NCBI RefSeq assembly: GCF_025753855.1
Contig: NZ_JAOWPT010000010.1
Span: 62,001 to 126,000 of the forward strand
DNA from: Mesorhizobium sp. ZC-5
Lineage (GTDB): Bacteria > Pseudomonadota > Alphaproteobacteria > Rhizobiales > Rhizobiaceae
Direction of reading: 5' to 3'
Length of the DNA stretch: 64,000 bases
The position numbers and the translations under genes were made by a program. This document shows positions 33,952 to 43,127 of the stretch, in pieces; within the stretch, counting starts at the first letter, position 1, and the number at the start of each line of letters is the position of its first letter. Below the pieces are notes generated by a model that worked only from the letters and a program-made list of their open reading frames with translations, was not told the DNA's origin and did no database searches.

Positions 33952-34970
33952 GGCGTGGTGGTTCCCCGCTTGCGAAAATCCAGCAACTGCATCCAGAAAC
34001 CCGCCGACCAAGCGAGATGCATGACCATCGCCGAGAAGGCTGCCAGCGGCCCGTAAGGATTGCGGTGCCCCACCGCCATCCAGACACCGTAGCCGATGCA
34101 CGCCGCCATCCAGACGCCAGCCGGCACGAACGCCGCCCAACTGAGGAAGGCGAGCGAGGCGCCCGCCACCACCGGCGCAACCATCAGGGGCACCATTTGC
34201 CGGAGTTTTGGCAATGCCCGGTGCTTCACGATGTTCTTGGCGCGGCCGCGGCCATAGTTGAGGTACTGACGGAAAAGTCCGCCGACCGAAGCGCGCGGGT
34301 AGTAGGTCATCATCGTCTTGTCGGTCATCCAGATGCGGTAACCGGCTTCGTTCAGCCGATAGTCGAGTTCGGCATCTTCGTTGTGACTGAAGCTCTCGTC
34401 ATAACCGCCGACCGCCTCAAACGCGGAAATGCGCATCAGCGCGTGATGGCCATGATCGGTCCAGTGGCCCTTGGCGCCCTGGCGGTGCTTCGAGCCGCCA
34501 TTGCCGAGCCGTGAATTCTGGGCGACGGCGGTGGCCTTCTGGAAAAGGCCGAAACCTTTCGTGGCCATTGCCACGACCACCGAGTCCGCGCCGGTGGCAA
34601 TCGCCTCCTCGACAAGCCGCTCGCAGTAGTCAGCCGGATAATCACCATGCGCATCTATGCGGATGAAATAATCGCGGCCTTCGCCACATTTCTCCACAGC
34701 CAGATTGATCGCAGCACTCTGTATTTTTTTCTCGTTATGAAGCAGCGAAACACGGGAGTTCTTTTCCGAAATCTGCCTGACGATTTCGCGGGTGCCGTCG
34801 GTGCTCCCGCCATCAGCGACGATGAGTTGCATGTCGAGCGCTTCGACCGCACCGCTCAACCGCTCGATGAGCATGCCGATATGGCTCGCTTCGTTGAGGC
34901 AGGGAATAATGACGAGGCTGCCGTTTTTTGGTGAATTGTCGCTCATCGGGATCGCCCTCATCTCCGTCAT
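33948..34970 (-). CDS. exoA: ExoA-like glycosyltransferase with C-terminal membrane spans
   Basis: The 340-residue enzyme has a family 2 domain (SLVIIPCLNEASHIG, LIVADGGSTDGTREIV, IRIDAHGDYP as the DXD-like site, and HNEDAELDYRLNEAGYRIW), then about three or four C-terminal membrane helices (VAGASLAFLSWAAFV onward). ExoA adds the second sugar, a beta-1,3-glucose, to the galactosyl lipid carrier in Sinorhizobium, and the cluster position agrees. ATG 34970 overlaps the exoL stop by ATGA. Confidence 0.88.
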   Translation of the reverse strand: MTEMRAIPMSDNSPKNGSLVIIPCLNEASHIGMLIERLSGAVEALDMQLIVADGGSTDGTREIVRQISEKNSRVSLLHNEKKIQSAAINLAVEKCGEGRDYFIRIDAHGDYPADYCERLVEEAIATGADSVVVAMATKGFGLFQKATAVAQNSRLGNGGSKHRQGAKGHWTDHGHHALMRISAFEAVGGYDESFSHNEDAELDYRLNEAGYRIWMTDKTMMTYYPRASVGGLFRQYLNYGRGRAKNIVKHRALPKLRQMVPLMVAPVVAGASLAFLSWAAFVPAGVWMAACIGYGVWMAVGHRNPYGPLAAFSAMVMHLAWSAGFWMQLLDFRKRGTTTP

Positions 34971-36145
34971 GCCGCTGCCCGAAGTGGCACTGCCGCATGA
35001 CGGCCGGCCGTCAGCGCCGCCAATCGCTCGACCAGCACCCGGCAATCATCTTCATCGCAGACCCAGCTCTTGGGATCCTCGACAGTGACCGAACGCGAAA
35101 GGCCCCGATATGTTTCCGCGTCCATGCCGCCAATCAGCGAAATCAGGGCGCCGGTTGAGGGCTCAGCGAGCAGAGCACCTATGCCACGACCGGCGAGGAA
35201 GCGGCCGGTCTCGACGTCGCGCATGGCAATCGGCACCACGCCATGGCGGCAGCCTTCATAGAGCCGGTTGGGCAACAGCCAGTTGGAGTTCAGCCCGGCT
35301 TCGAAAAAGTCGATCGCCCAGGAAAAGTGAACGTCGGCATAGATATCCGCGAGGTCTTCGGGATTGCGGTAAGCGCCGTGGAAATCCATGAATGGTTCGG
35401 CGGCGACGAGCCGGTCGAAGTCGTCGAATTCGGTATAGGCGGGCCGGCCGCGCAGCACGATGCGGAAGCGGCCTTCCATACGGCGCGAAAATTCGGCGAG
35501 CAGCTTCAGCGAACGACTGCAGCGCAAGGCACCAAACCAGCCGATCTTCCACGGCGTCCCTGGGGCGGGAGCCGAGGCGGTCGCCACCGGTGCATGGACT
35601 TCGCGGCCAAGCGAAAGAATCTTGTTTTCCAGCAGCACGACCGGCGCATCGATCTGCCCGTATGGCTCAAAATAGTGCCTGACGAAGGCCGGCGAACTGG
35701 TGAGCAGAAGGCTGGCTCCGCGGCCAAGCCGCCGCTCGGCATGACGGAGAGCCTTGCCCACCGGATCGTCGCGCAGCAGGAGCCGGTGGATGTCGAGGCA
35801 TTCATAGACGATCGGCACATCGCCGCCGAACAGTGTGTTGGCGCGGTTCGCCAGTGCCAGCATTTCAAGGTTGCGCGCGATAATGACGTCAGGCCTTGAG
35901 ATCCCACGCAGCCTGTCGGCAAGCGAAAACGCGGCTTGGGCGACTGCCTTCAGACGTTGAGCGAACTTGCCGTCGCGCGTGGCGCCAAGATCGACGGCTG
36001 TCAGGCCCTCGATCCCATCTGCCGGAGTATCGCCGCGACGGAAACCAGCCAGCGTGATCCCAGCGCCGCCGCCCTGCAGCATCATCACACGGCGCCGAAC
36101 CGCAGGGTCCACAAGATCATGAACAAGGTACAGAACGTGCAGCAT
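34967..36145 (-). CDS. exoL: ExoL-like glycosyltransferase
   Basis: The protein is 392 residues from ATG 36145 (MLHVLYLVHDLVDPAVRRR) and has a GT-B type layout: an N-terminal Rossmann-like half with DVIIARNLEMLALANRA and IVYECLDIHRLLL, and a C-terminal half with WKIGWFGALRCSRS and LLPNRLYEGCRHGVVPIA. ExoL adds a glucose to the growing repeat in Sinorhizobium; the assignment here is by sequence feel and position next to exoA and exoK. A 140-base gap to exoK (36146-36285) holds no gene. Confidence 0.85.
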   Translation of the reverse strand: MLHVLYLVHDLVDPAVRRRVMMLQGGGAGITLAGFRRGDTPADGIEGLTAVDLGATRDGKFAQRLKAVAQAAFSLADRLRGISRPDVIIARNLEMLALANRANTLFGGDVPIVYECLDIHRLLLRDDPVGKALRHAERRLGRGASLLLTSSPAFVRHYFEPYGQIDAPVVLLENKILSLGREVHAPVATASAPAPGTPWKIGWFGALRCSRSLKLLAEFSRRMEGRFRIVLRGRPAYTEFDDFDRLVAAEPFMDFHGAYRNPEDLADIYADVHFSWAIDFFEAGLNSNWLLPNRLYEGCRHGVVPIAMRDVETGRFLAGRGIGALLAEPSTGALISLIGGMDAETYRGLSRSVTVEDPKSWVCDEDDCRVLVERLAALTAGRHAAVPLRAAA

Positions 36146-36285
36146 CAAAGCTTCCGTCTCTGGCCCCTCACAGGAGGCTATTACAGGTTGTGCTGCGCTG
36201 CAACAATTTATGCTGCGATGTAGCAATTTTTCGACGTGGCGCCGGTGACAGACGTATCAACACGCGGCGGACGGACTGGCCGGAT

Positions 36286-37137
36286 CTACTGCGAAACGTC
36301 CAGTTCCACCTTGCAGGCGACCGATTCCGGGAACTGGCATGGCTCTCCGGGCGCCGTGAACGCGACGCGATCGATCTCTGCCGCAACATTCGCACCGGGG
36401 TCGGCAAAGCTGCCCATCCAGGACTTCAACGTGTCGCTGCCCCAAATGCTCAGATAGATTTTCGAGGCGTGGCTCGGCAGTTTCGCCGGATCTGTCTCTT
36501 CACCGACCAATTCACCGTTCAGATACCAGCGGATGCGGTTTTTCTCCCAGACAAAGGCGTAGTCGTTGAAACCCTGGTCGGCACCGCCGGCGACGTCGAC
36601 GAGTTTCTCGCCTCCCACGCTCTTGCCGTCGACATATTGGTTGAGCTGAACTTTGGAAGGATCCTTGCCAAGCACCTCGAAGTCGATCTCATCATGCGGC
36701 TGCTTGTGAACCGGACCAATATAGCTGAAAAATCCGGTATTTAGCCCCGAACCCGCAGCGGCCTTGAAGCGCGCTTCATAGACGCCATAACTGAAGCGCC
36801 GGTTGGTCTGAATCTCGCCGCAGACATACTCGCGGTCCTTGAGCTGCTGCTTGGTAAAGCCGAGTTTGACGGTGCCACCGCCCACCGAGACCTGGTCCTT
36901 CGACCACGTGCAGTTCTGGTGGTCGCCGTTTGTCCAGCCATCCGAGACGAACCAGCGTTTACGGTCCAACTTATCGAAATTCTCGACGAAGGATTTCGAT
37001 TTTGCCGCTGTTTCGGCATGGGCGAGAGAAATCCCTGCGGTGGACCCGGCCGCGCAAGCGCCAAGAAACAGCAATCCAAGGGATAGCGAGCCTAGAGAGA
37101 TTCTCGCTCGGGTGGGGATGGTCAGTACGGAAATCAC
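36286..37137 (-). CDS. exoK: ExoK-like endo-1,3-1,4-beta-glycanase (GH16)
   Basis: This secreted glycanase trims nascent succinoglycan in Sinorhizobium. The 283-residue protein has a signal peptide (LSLGLLFLGACAAGSTAG; a lipobox-like LGAC around residue 28 is possible) and a GH16 domain with the catalytic HDEIDFEVLG (Glu150, Asp152, Glu154). Other supports are GVYEARFKAAAGSGLNTGFF and DYAFVWEKNRIRWYLNGE. It is the last gene in the exoB-side minus run before exoL. Confidence 0.92.
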   Translation of the reverse strand: MISVLTIPTRARISLGSLSLGLLFLGACAAGSTAGISLAHAETAAKSKSFVENFDKLDRKRWFVSDGWTNGDHQNCTWSKDQVSVGGGTVKLGFTKQQLKDREYVCGEIQTNRRFSYGVYEARFKAAAGSGLNTGFFSYIGPVHKQPHDEIDFEVLGKDPSKVQLNQYVDGKSVGGEKLVDVAGGADQGFNDYAFVWEKNRIRWYLNGELVGEETDPAKLPSHASKIYLSIWGSDTLKSWMGSFADPGANVAAEIDRVAFTAPGEPCQFPESVACKVELDVSQ

Positions 37138-37281
37138 GCGGTCTGTAGCCTCATCTCTTGACGCCCGACGGGCGTTGCAGGTCAGTGCTGATGTTGCGCT
37201 GCACTACGACAGGGAGAAGATGAGAATGTGACGTGCGATCATAATCCTCTTATCAGCGAGGTAACTTTTTATGAGCGAGCG

Positions 37282-37659
37282 TTAACGCGAGCTACCTTCT
37301 GGAGCGGTCGGGCGGTTCGCGCCGATATCCAACTCGGTCGCGAAATCATCCAGCTTAACAAGCATTTCGCCGATGAATGCCCTTTGCTTGCCGAGCTCCG
37401 AAATGCGGCGGGAGTAGTTGATCAGGGTGCTGGTCAGGTCGTCGATACGCGATGAGATTCCGGCATCTCCGCGGCCATCCTCGTAAACCTGCTGCGAAAA
37501 CGCGGCGTCCGTGGAGGCGGTTTCATATCGACGGCGCAAACCGGTCTCCTCTTTCGCAAGCTCGGTCCCGACGTCAAGCAAGGCCTGCCGCAGTTTCTCG
37601 ATCCGGGAGATATCGGTCTGCCGGTCGCGGTCGGCGCCTCTGGTTCGAAAGCCCAGCAT
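37282..37659 (-). CDS. Small coiled-coil protein in the exo cluster, unknown
   Basis: A 125-residue hydrophilic protein with long helices and heptad-like spacing (DISRIEKLRQALLDVGTELAKEE and RIDDLTSTLINYSRRISELGKQR regions, about residues 16-115). It has no signal peptide or membrane span. It begins 28 bases after the exoB stop behind a modest AAAGGT site and precedes exoK, in the place where Sinorhizobium has exoH, exoI and exoT. I recognise no family. It may be a structural or regulatory partner of the polymer machinery. Confidence 0.6.
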   Translation of the reverse strand: MLGFRTRGADRDRQTDISRIEKLRQALLDVGTELAKEETGLRRRYETASTDAAFSQQVYEDGRGDAGISSRIDDLTSTLINYSRRISELGKQRAFIGEMLVKLDDFATELDIGANRPTAPEGSSR

Positions 37660-37687
37660 TATCGAGACCTTTCAGTTTGGTCCAAGC

Positions 37688-38680
37688 TCACGCCGCGGAT
37701 CGTTCGCGCCACTGTTCGGAACTGTGCCAATTCCACGCCGTTTCGATGATCGCCGTCAAATCAAAACGTGGCTGCCAGCCGAGGACGGACCGAGCCTTGC
37801 CGTTATCGGCGACCAACATCGGCGAATCGCCCTCCCGACGTCCGACATATTCGACCGGAAAACTTTTGCCCGATACAGCCTCGATCGCCGACAGCAACTC
37901 CTTGACGGTAGTGCCATCGCCGGTACCGAGATTCAGCGCGACACTGTCGCCTCCGTCGAGCAGGTATTGCACCGCCCTCGAATGCGCGTCGGCCAGATCC
38001 AAGACATGGACGAAGTCGCGAACACAGGTGCCGTCGCGCGTATCGTAGTCCCAGCCGAATACCTTGAAATCCGAACGTCGGCCAAGCGCCGCCTCTATCG
38101 CCAGCGGAATTGCATGTGTTTCGGGAGAGTGCCACTCGCCGACGCGTCCCTCGGGATCCGCGCCGGCCGCATTAAAGTAACGCAGTGCGACAGAGCGGAA
38201 ACCCTCGTAAGCGTCGAGGTCGCTCAACATCTGCTCGACGATAAGTTTACTTCGACCGTAGGGGTTGATCGGCGCTTGCGGATGCGTCTCGTCCATCGGC
38301 ATCGCTTGCGGCAAGCCATAGGTTGCGCAGGTCGAGGAGAAGACCAGCTTGTCTATGCCGGCGGCCTGCGCCGCCGACAAAAGGGTAAGCGTCCCCGCCA
38401 CGTTGTTTTCGAAGAAACCGGTCGGATTGCGAACCGATTCGCCGACTTCGATGAGTGCCGCGAAGTGGACGATCGCGGCAGGCTTGTATGTATCGAGCAC
38501 TGCGTCGAGGCGGGCTCGGTCACGGATGTCGCCATGTTCGAACGGCCCCCATCTGACGAATTCGGCGTGGCCATTGCTAAGATTGTCGTAGACGACCGGC
38601 GTGAATCCCTTGCTCGCAAGATCGAGACAGGTGTGGGAACCGATGTAACCGGCGCCTCCTACAACGAGTATGTTGGTCAA
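37688..38680 (-). CDS. exoB: UDP-glucose 4-epimerase (ExoB/GalE)
   Basis: This enzyme interconverts UDP-glucose and UDP-galactose and so supplies the galactose that ExoY uses to start each repeat unit. The 330-residue extended SDR protein has NILVVGGAGYIGSHTCLDL at the N-terminus, VHFAALIEVGES, FSSTCATYG with the catalytic Ser/Thr, NPYGRSKL with the YXXXK pair near 150, and RYFNAAGADPEGRVGEWH. The exo location supports the exoB name. Confidence 0.94.
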   Translation of the reverse strand: MTNILVVGGAGYIGSHTCLDLASKGFTPVVYDNLSNGHAEFVRWGPFEHGDIRDRARLDAVLDTYKPAAIVHFAALIEVGESVRNPTGFFENNVAGTLTLLSAAQAAGIDKLVFSSTCATYGLPQAMPMDETHPQAPINPYGRSKLIVEQMLSDLDAYEGFRSVALRYFNAAGADPEGRVGEWHSPETHAIPLAIEAALGRRSDFKVFGWDYDTRDGTCVRDFVHVLDLADAHSRAVQYLLDGGDSVALNLGTGDGTTVKELLSAIEAVSGKSFPVEYVGRREGDSPMLVADNGKARSVLGWQPRFDLTAIIETAWNWHSSEQWRERSAA

Positions 38681-39042
38681 CGGATATCCCCTTTGGTGCT
38701 GGATTGGACTATGTGCCGGCGCTCGACGCGGGTGCAGCCGCGAACCGGTTGCCGGAACTTCGTGGCGAGAAGCGTCACGATCGTTTGCGCGACCGTCTGA
38801 GGCAAGGCTTGCCTGGCCAAGATCGGCACGGTGACAAACTTCAGCCCGAATGTGCTGGTCTTGGAACGAGCACTCCAGCCGACATTGTTTGTCACAGTTT
38901 TCAGGCTAATGGCGGGCGACATGGACAGGCACCGTATGCTTTCGAGCGGAGCTTTGCGATCATCCCGGCAGCCAGAACAGGTCACCGGGCGGAGCGGACA
39001 GAGAGACTTGGCGCTCTCTTAAAATTCACGAGGCACGAAAAA
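38681..39042. other. Divergent exoB-exoW intergenic region with a spaced inverted repeat
   Basis: The 362 bases between the divergent exoB and exoW starts contain no convincing gene. They hold a perfect 9-base inverted repeat, GTGACAAAC at 38831-38839 and GTTTGTCAC at 38887-38895, with 47 bases between arms. This could mark two half-sites of a regulator. Promoters for both transcripts are expected here. Confidence 0.5.
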
Positions 39043-40047
39043 ATGGCAAATTGCAGCGTTGTGATCCCGTACTACCAAAAAGAGCCCGGAATCCTGCTCC
39101 GGGCGTTGAAATCGGTGTTCGCGCAAAGCCATCGGGACTTCCATATCATTGTCGTGGACGACGCCTCGCCGTTGTCGGCGGATAAAGATCTGGAAACGCT
39201 TTCGCTCGAGGAGCGAGCCTCGATTACTGTTATAAAACAACCAAATGGCGGCCCCGGTGCGGCACGCAATACCGGCCTCGACCACATCTCCGAGGGAACC
39301 AGGTATGCGGCCTTTCTGGACTCCGACGACGAGTGGACACCTGACCATCTCAAGAATGCCGTGGCAGGGATGTCACTTTTTGATGCCGATTGTTACTGGG
39401 CTTCGATAACCGGCGGCGAGGACTTCTATTATCATTTCGGCATGGCGGAACTTGCCGAGACGACTGCGGTTAGCCGGCTTTCCGAGACGCCGCCCTACTA
39501 CATGGAAGTCGCCGACCTTGCCAGTGCGATGCTGAAGAACTGGAGCTTCATGCACCTCTCCAGCATGGTGATCGGCGAGGCTCTGTTCCGCAAGGTTCGC
39601 TTCGAAGCCGCGCTCAGGCTGGCGGCGGAGGATGTGCTCTTCTTCTATGACTGCGTGCGTGCCGCAAAACGCTCAATCCTGTGCGATAGCATCGGCGCAA
39701 AGCGTGGTGAGGGCATCAATATCTTTCACGGCATGGACAGCGATTCTCCACTGTTCCTGAAGCAGCAGTTCAACACCTGGGTCGCACTCGACCGCCTGGA
39801 ATCGCGATTTGCGCACGGTCCGAAAGACATCGAATCAATCGAACATTACAAAAAGACAGCACGCGACCAGGCGCTGTGGAGCCAGATGCGGCTGGTCCGC
39901 CGCCGCAAGGCCCCGCAATTCGGCCTTCTGGCCGAATGGGCGTGGAAGGATCCTAAGATCTTGCGCAATGCGCTGGAACTGGCGGCAGGCAAGATTGCCG
40001 GAAAACCAGGACAAACTTCGGAACCGCAGGGCAAGCAGAACCATTAA
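39043..40047 (+). CDS. exoW: ExoW-like glycosyltransferase
   Basis: The protein is 334 residues from ATG 39043 (MANCSVVIPYYQKEPGILLR), an opening close to ExoW, which adds a late side-chain glucose to the succinoglycan unit. Family 2 motifs: HIIVVDDASPLSAD, PNGGPGAARNTGLD, AAFLDSDDEWTPDH, and ALRLAAEDVLFFYD in the acceptor half. The frame is open for 113 codons upstream but those residues are not family-like. It is followed by exoV after 46 bases. Confidence 0.88.
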   Translation: MANCSVVIPYYQKEPGILLRALKSVFAQSHRDFHIIVVDDASPLSADKDLETLSLEERASITVIKQPNGGPGAARNTGLDHISEGTRYAAFLDSDDEWTPDHLKNAVAGMSLFDADCYWASITGGEDFYYHFGMAELAETTAVSRLSETPPYYMEVADLASAMLKNWSFMHLSSMVIGEALFRKVRFEAALRLAAEDVLFFYDCVRAAKRSILCDSIGAKRGEGINIFHGMDSDSPLFLKQQFNTWVALDRLESRFAHGPKDIESIEHYKKTARDQALWSQMRLVRRRKAPQFGLLAEWAWKDPKILRNALELAAGKIAGKPGQTSEPQGKQNH

Positions 40048-40093
40048 GACCACCGCTGTGGTCTATCCGACTTCGACCAAAAAGAGGGCACGT

Positions 40094-41041
40094 ATGACCC
40101 CATTCTACTGGGAATCCGCTCACGGTAATTTCGGCGACGATCTCAACCTCTGGCTTTGGGATTTCCTGCTGCCGGGCTTTCGCGACGTCCACCCCGATGT
40201 GCTGCTGGTCGGCGTCGGCACCGTGCTCAACAGGGCACTGCTGCCAGCGGACGGCAGAAAACTCGTGATCGGCAGCGGCTTCGGCTATGGCGCGTTGCCG
40301 GACATGACCGACAAGGACCTGTGGGACATTCGCGCGGTGCGCGGTCCAAGGACCGCGGAAAAGCTCGGCATCGATAGCGGGTTCGGCATCATCGACCCGG
40401 CCGTCATGGTCGCGGAGATGCCGGAATTCCGCAACTTGCCGAAAACCAATGGAACAATCTTCGTTCCCCATTGGGAATCGACGATCGGCAGCATCTGGCC
40501 CGCAGTCTGCCAGACCGTCGGAGTTACCTATGTGGACCCGCGCGGTGAAGCGAAAGCGGTCATCAGGGCGATCGCCCAGTCGGAACTCGTGATCGCCGAG
40601 TCGATGCATGCGGCAATCCTGGCCGACGCTTTCCGCGTGCCGTGGGTGGCGGTGACGACATCCCAGGAGATCAACGGCTTCAAATGGAGCGATTGGGCCG
40701 ACACGGTAGAGGTCGCCTATCGCCCGCGGCAAATTCCAGTGTCGTCACGCAACGAGGCGATGCACAAGGGCACGCGCTTCTGGGGCGTGCGCTTCGAGAA
40801 AAGATGGCGGACCGTGGAAGACCCGAACAAACGTGGCGGTGACAGCATGGTAGCGGCGAAGGCAGAGCCGCGCCAATCGACGATGCGGACGATGGCCAAG
40901 CAGGTTCTCGCGGCGCCCTCGGCGCTGGCACTCCGGCAGGCAAAAAAAGCGACACCCCAATTGAGCTCGGACACGGTACTCGCACGCCGCAAGGAACAGT
41001 TTCTTGAGGTGATCGCCGGGGTACGGCGCGACTATTTCTGA
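40094..41041 (+). CDS. exoV: ExoV-like polysaccharide pyruvyltransferase
   Basis: ExoV adds the 4,6-ketal pyruvate to the terminal sugar using phosphoenolpyruvate. The 315-residue protein starts MTPFYWESAHGNFGDDLNLW, a signature of the family, followed by GVGTVLNRALLP, VIGSGFGYG, RAVRGPRTAEKLG and ESMHAAILADAFRVPWVAV. The C-terminal 60 residues are basic and low in complexity. ATG 40094 was taken as the start. Its last 10 bases overlap the convergent exoU-like gene. Confidence 0.93.
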   Translation: MTPFYWESAHGNFGDDLNLWLWDFLLPGFRDVHPDVLLVGVGTVLNRALLPADGRKLVIGSGFGYGALPDMTDKDLWDIRAVRGPRTAEKLGIDSGFGIIDPAVMVAEMPEFRNLPKTNGTIFVPHWESTIGSIWPAVCQTVGVTYVDPRGEAKAVIRAIAQSELVIAESMHAAILADAFRVPWVAVTTSQEINGFKWSDWADTVEVAYRPRQIPVSSRNEAMHKGTRFWGVRFEKRWRTVEDPNKRGGDSMVAAKAEPRQSTMRTMAKQVLAAPSALALRQAKKATPQLSSDTVLARRKEQFLEVIAGVRRDYF

Positions 41042-42045
41042 GTGTTCTGGCCGGGCTGGAGCAAATAGCGGAGGCTGCCGGATTCCGCCGACACGGGAGG
41101 TCGGCTTGCGCGTAGTGCCGCCAGTTTGTCGGAAGCGACCCCGGCGACAATCGATGGGAGCGCCTGCGGGTTCTGCAGCGCGTGAACCATAGCTGATACC
41201 AGCCCTGCGTTGGACCTGACGTCGAGAAACCGGCGTAGTTCGTATTTCGCCCTGATATGCTGTTCGTGTTGGCGGAGCGCGGCGGCCCCACGCGGCGGCA
41301 GATCGGCTGAAGCGAGGAGAGCCTGATCTGCTTCGTAAAGACTTTTCAGGTCTTCGGTGCGGTGACGGCCGCTGAGTGAATTTCCACGCACCGTCGCTCC
41401 GTAACCGCAGTGATGGATGACCATGTAGCGCGCGCCCTTGGCCAGAGCGCGGGCGTAAAGGTCGTAGTCCTCGCCAAGGCGCATGTCTTCACGGTAAGTC
41501 AGTTGATGCGCCTCCAGGAATGAACGGCGCATCACCGGCTTCAGGAAGCCAATCTCGCCACGGTCGGCACCGCGCCTGGAAATATTGCCATCGACAAAGC
41601 CGGAAAGGTCGAGGAGGAATGGTTCGTTCGGAAAACGCGCGATTTCCTCCTCCGTCGGCTCCGCCCGGCCTTCGTCGACAAAGACGATGTTGTCGGCGAT
41701 AAAATCCCAGCCGCTGCCCGCCAGAAGATGGCGGAAGCGGCCTTCAATGAAAAAATCGTCGGCATCGAGAATGCTGATCAGTGGAGCGCTCGATACCGCG
41801 ATCGCCCTGTTCCTGGCGAAGGACGGGCCTCGATTCTGTTCGAGCCGGACAATTTTTAACCTGCCGGAGCCATCATCCACGCCAATCGCGGCGCCGGCCG
41901 TATCGTCGCTCGATCCATCGTCGACAACGACGATTTCGGAAACTTCAGGCTCGCGAAGCGCCGAGCGGACTGCGGATTGGATGGTGGTGGCCGCATTCAT
42001 GGCGGCGATGACGACGCAGACGCCATTTTCTCGCGGAAGAACCAA
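41032..42045 (-). CDS. exoU: ExoU-like family 2 glycosyltransferase
   Basis: This glycosyltransferase has GVCVVIAAMNAATTIQSAVRS, EIVVVDDGSSDDT, NRGPSFARNRAIAVSS, the ISILDADDFF donor motif and MRLGEDYDLYARALAKGA. By elimination and place beside exoV it is most like ExoU, which adds a side-chain glucose. TTG 42045 behind GAGG is my preferred start (337 residues); an ATG at 42120 would add 25 residues without family features. The stop overlaps the exoV stop on the other strand by 10 bases. Confidence 0.8.
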   Translation of the reverse strand: MVLPRENGVCVVIAAMNAATTIQSAVRSALREPEVSEIVVVDDGSSDDTAGAAIGVDDGSGRLKIVRLEQNRGPSFARNRAIAVSSAPLISILDADDFFIEGRFRHLLAGSGWDFIADNIVFVDEGRAEPTEEEIARFPNEPFLLDLSGFVDGNISRRGADRGEIGFLKPVMRRSFLEAHQLTYREDMRLGEDYDLYARALAKGARYMVIHHCGYGATVRGNSLSGRHRTEDLKSLYEADQALLASADLPPRGAAALRQHEQHIRAKYELRRFLDVRSNAGLVSAMVHALQNPQALPSIVAGVASDKLAALRASRPPVSAESGSLRYLLQPGQNTQK

Positions 42046-42208
42046 TTCGCACCTCTGCCTGCCGCCGAACGCAGGATCTGCCCACGCCGGCGGGATGCCG
42101 GCGGCTCGAAGCGCCAGCATGAAACCCGAGAGTGCGGCGGATTTCAGTCCAATCAGACAATATAATGAGAGATGATCTGATGGCCCTCATATCGGGTGTC
42201 GATTGCCA

Positions 42209-42493
42209 TCAGAAATGACGCGGGCGTTCCGTTCCCGGCAAGGGCCGAACCTTGCTTGCGGGCTTTTCGTCCACCGGGTTTTGCACGGGAGCTCTGCTCG
42301 CTTCATCCTGCTTCCGGTCCTTCGAACGCCAGACCATGAAGAGGACAGCGGCGAAGTAGCCGATCTGGATGAGCACGGCACAAAGCAGCGTCTGGATGAA
42401 GGTCGTCCACGCCGACTGGGTCGCGAAATACGTTGCGACAGCGAAGACGAAAAGTACGCCGAGCATGCCCAGCAAGAAGCGCGGAAGCGACAT
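42209..42493 (-). CDS. exoX: ExoX/SyrA-like exopolysaccharide production repressor
   Basis: The 94-residue inner-membrane peptide from ATG 42493 (MSLPRFLLGMLGVLFVFAVA) has two spans (residues 5-23 and 31-57) and a polar, Pro-rich C-terminal tail. This matches the small ExoX/SyrA-type proteins that repress exopolysaccharide production post-translationally, probably through ExoY. It is divergent from exoY, which it is expected to control, across the AT-rich gap. The tail is hydrophilic and presumably cytoplasmic. Confidence 0.82.
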   Translation of the reverse strand: MSLPRFLLGMLGVLFVFAVATYFATQSAWTTFIQTLLCAVLIQIGYFAAVLFMVWRSKDRKQDEASRAPVQNPVDEKPASKVRPLPGTERPRHF

Positions 42494-43127
42494 TGGCGCT
42501 ATCCTACGCGAAAGAAACCGTTGAACGCCATGATCCCAAAATGCCTCCCCATTCAGGCACACGCCTGAATTGCCCGATCAGCATGCCCGCAAGAACTGAT
42601 TGGAACTTTCTTCTCGCAAGGTCAAACATAACTTGCGGGCAAAACGAATATATTGGACCGCGTCACACCGCGCAACACATACGCAAATCTTCCATGTCCT
42701 TTCGTTCCTGGGCCAGTTCCCGACTCCACTCCGTGCATATTGCAGCGCAACCAAAAACAACAAAGCCTGAACGAGTTCGGCCATTGCAGCGGCGGTGGAT
42801 ACGTAAAATACTCTCGGGCGGTTCTGTTACTTTTGTAATTTATAAATTGAATATCTTTGTACATGTAGTAATATAAAAATATTTTCGTTATAAATTTTGC
42901 GAATGTCAAAATATCATTTCGATATACGTGGCTTTTCCATCGTCACAAAGTCGACATCAATGTTACGATTTGTATCACTCGGTCACAAAATATGAATTTT
43001 ATACCTATATCGGCCAAACTTTGATCGCAAATTTAAAGCGTTTATGGCGCCCGCGTCGAACAACATGTTGCAGCGCACAATTTTTCTGGTACCTTATGTC
43101 AACCTTTTTATTCACTGGAGCCGCGTC
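42494..43127. other. AT-rich exoX-exoY divergent promoter region
   Basis: The 634 bases contain no convincing gene. From about 42830 to 43040 the sequence is far more AT-rich than the rest of the window, with several TATAAA- and TTATAA-like tracts and long A/T runs. That is the kind of region rhizobial MucR/Ros zinc-finger regulators bind upstream of exo genes. The exoY promoter is probably here. Confidence 0.6.

Noticed and set aside
38677-38985. Minus-strand open frame of 102 codons upstream of exoB
   Set aside because: No motif, no good ribosome site and it occupies a promoter region; not convincing as a gene.
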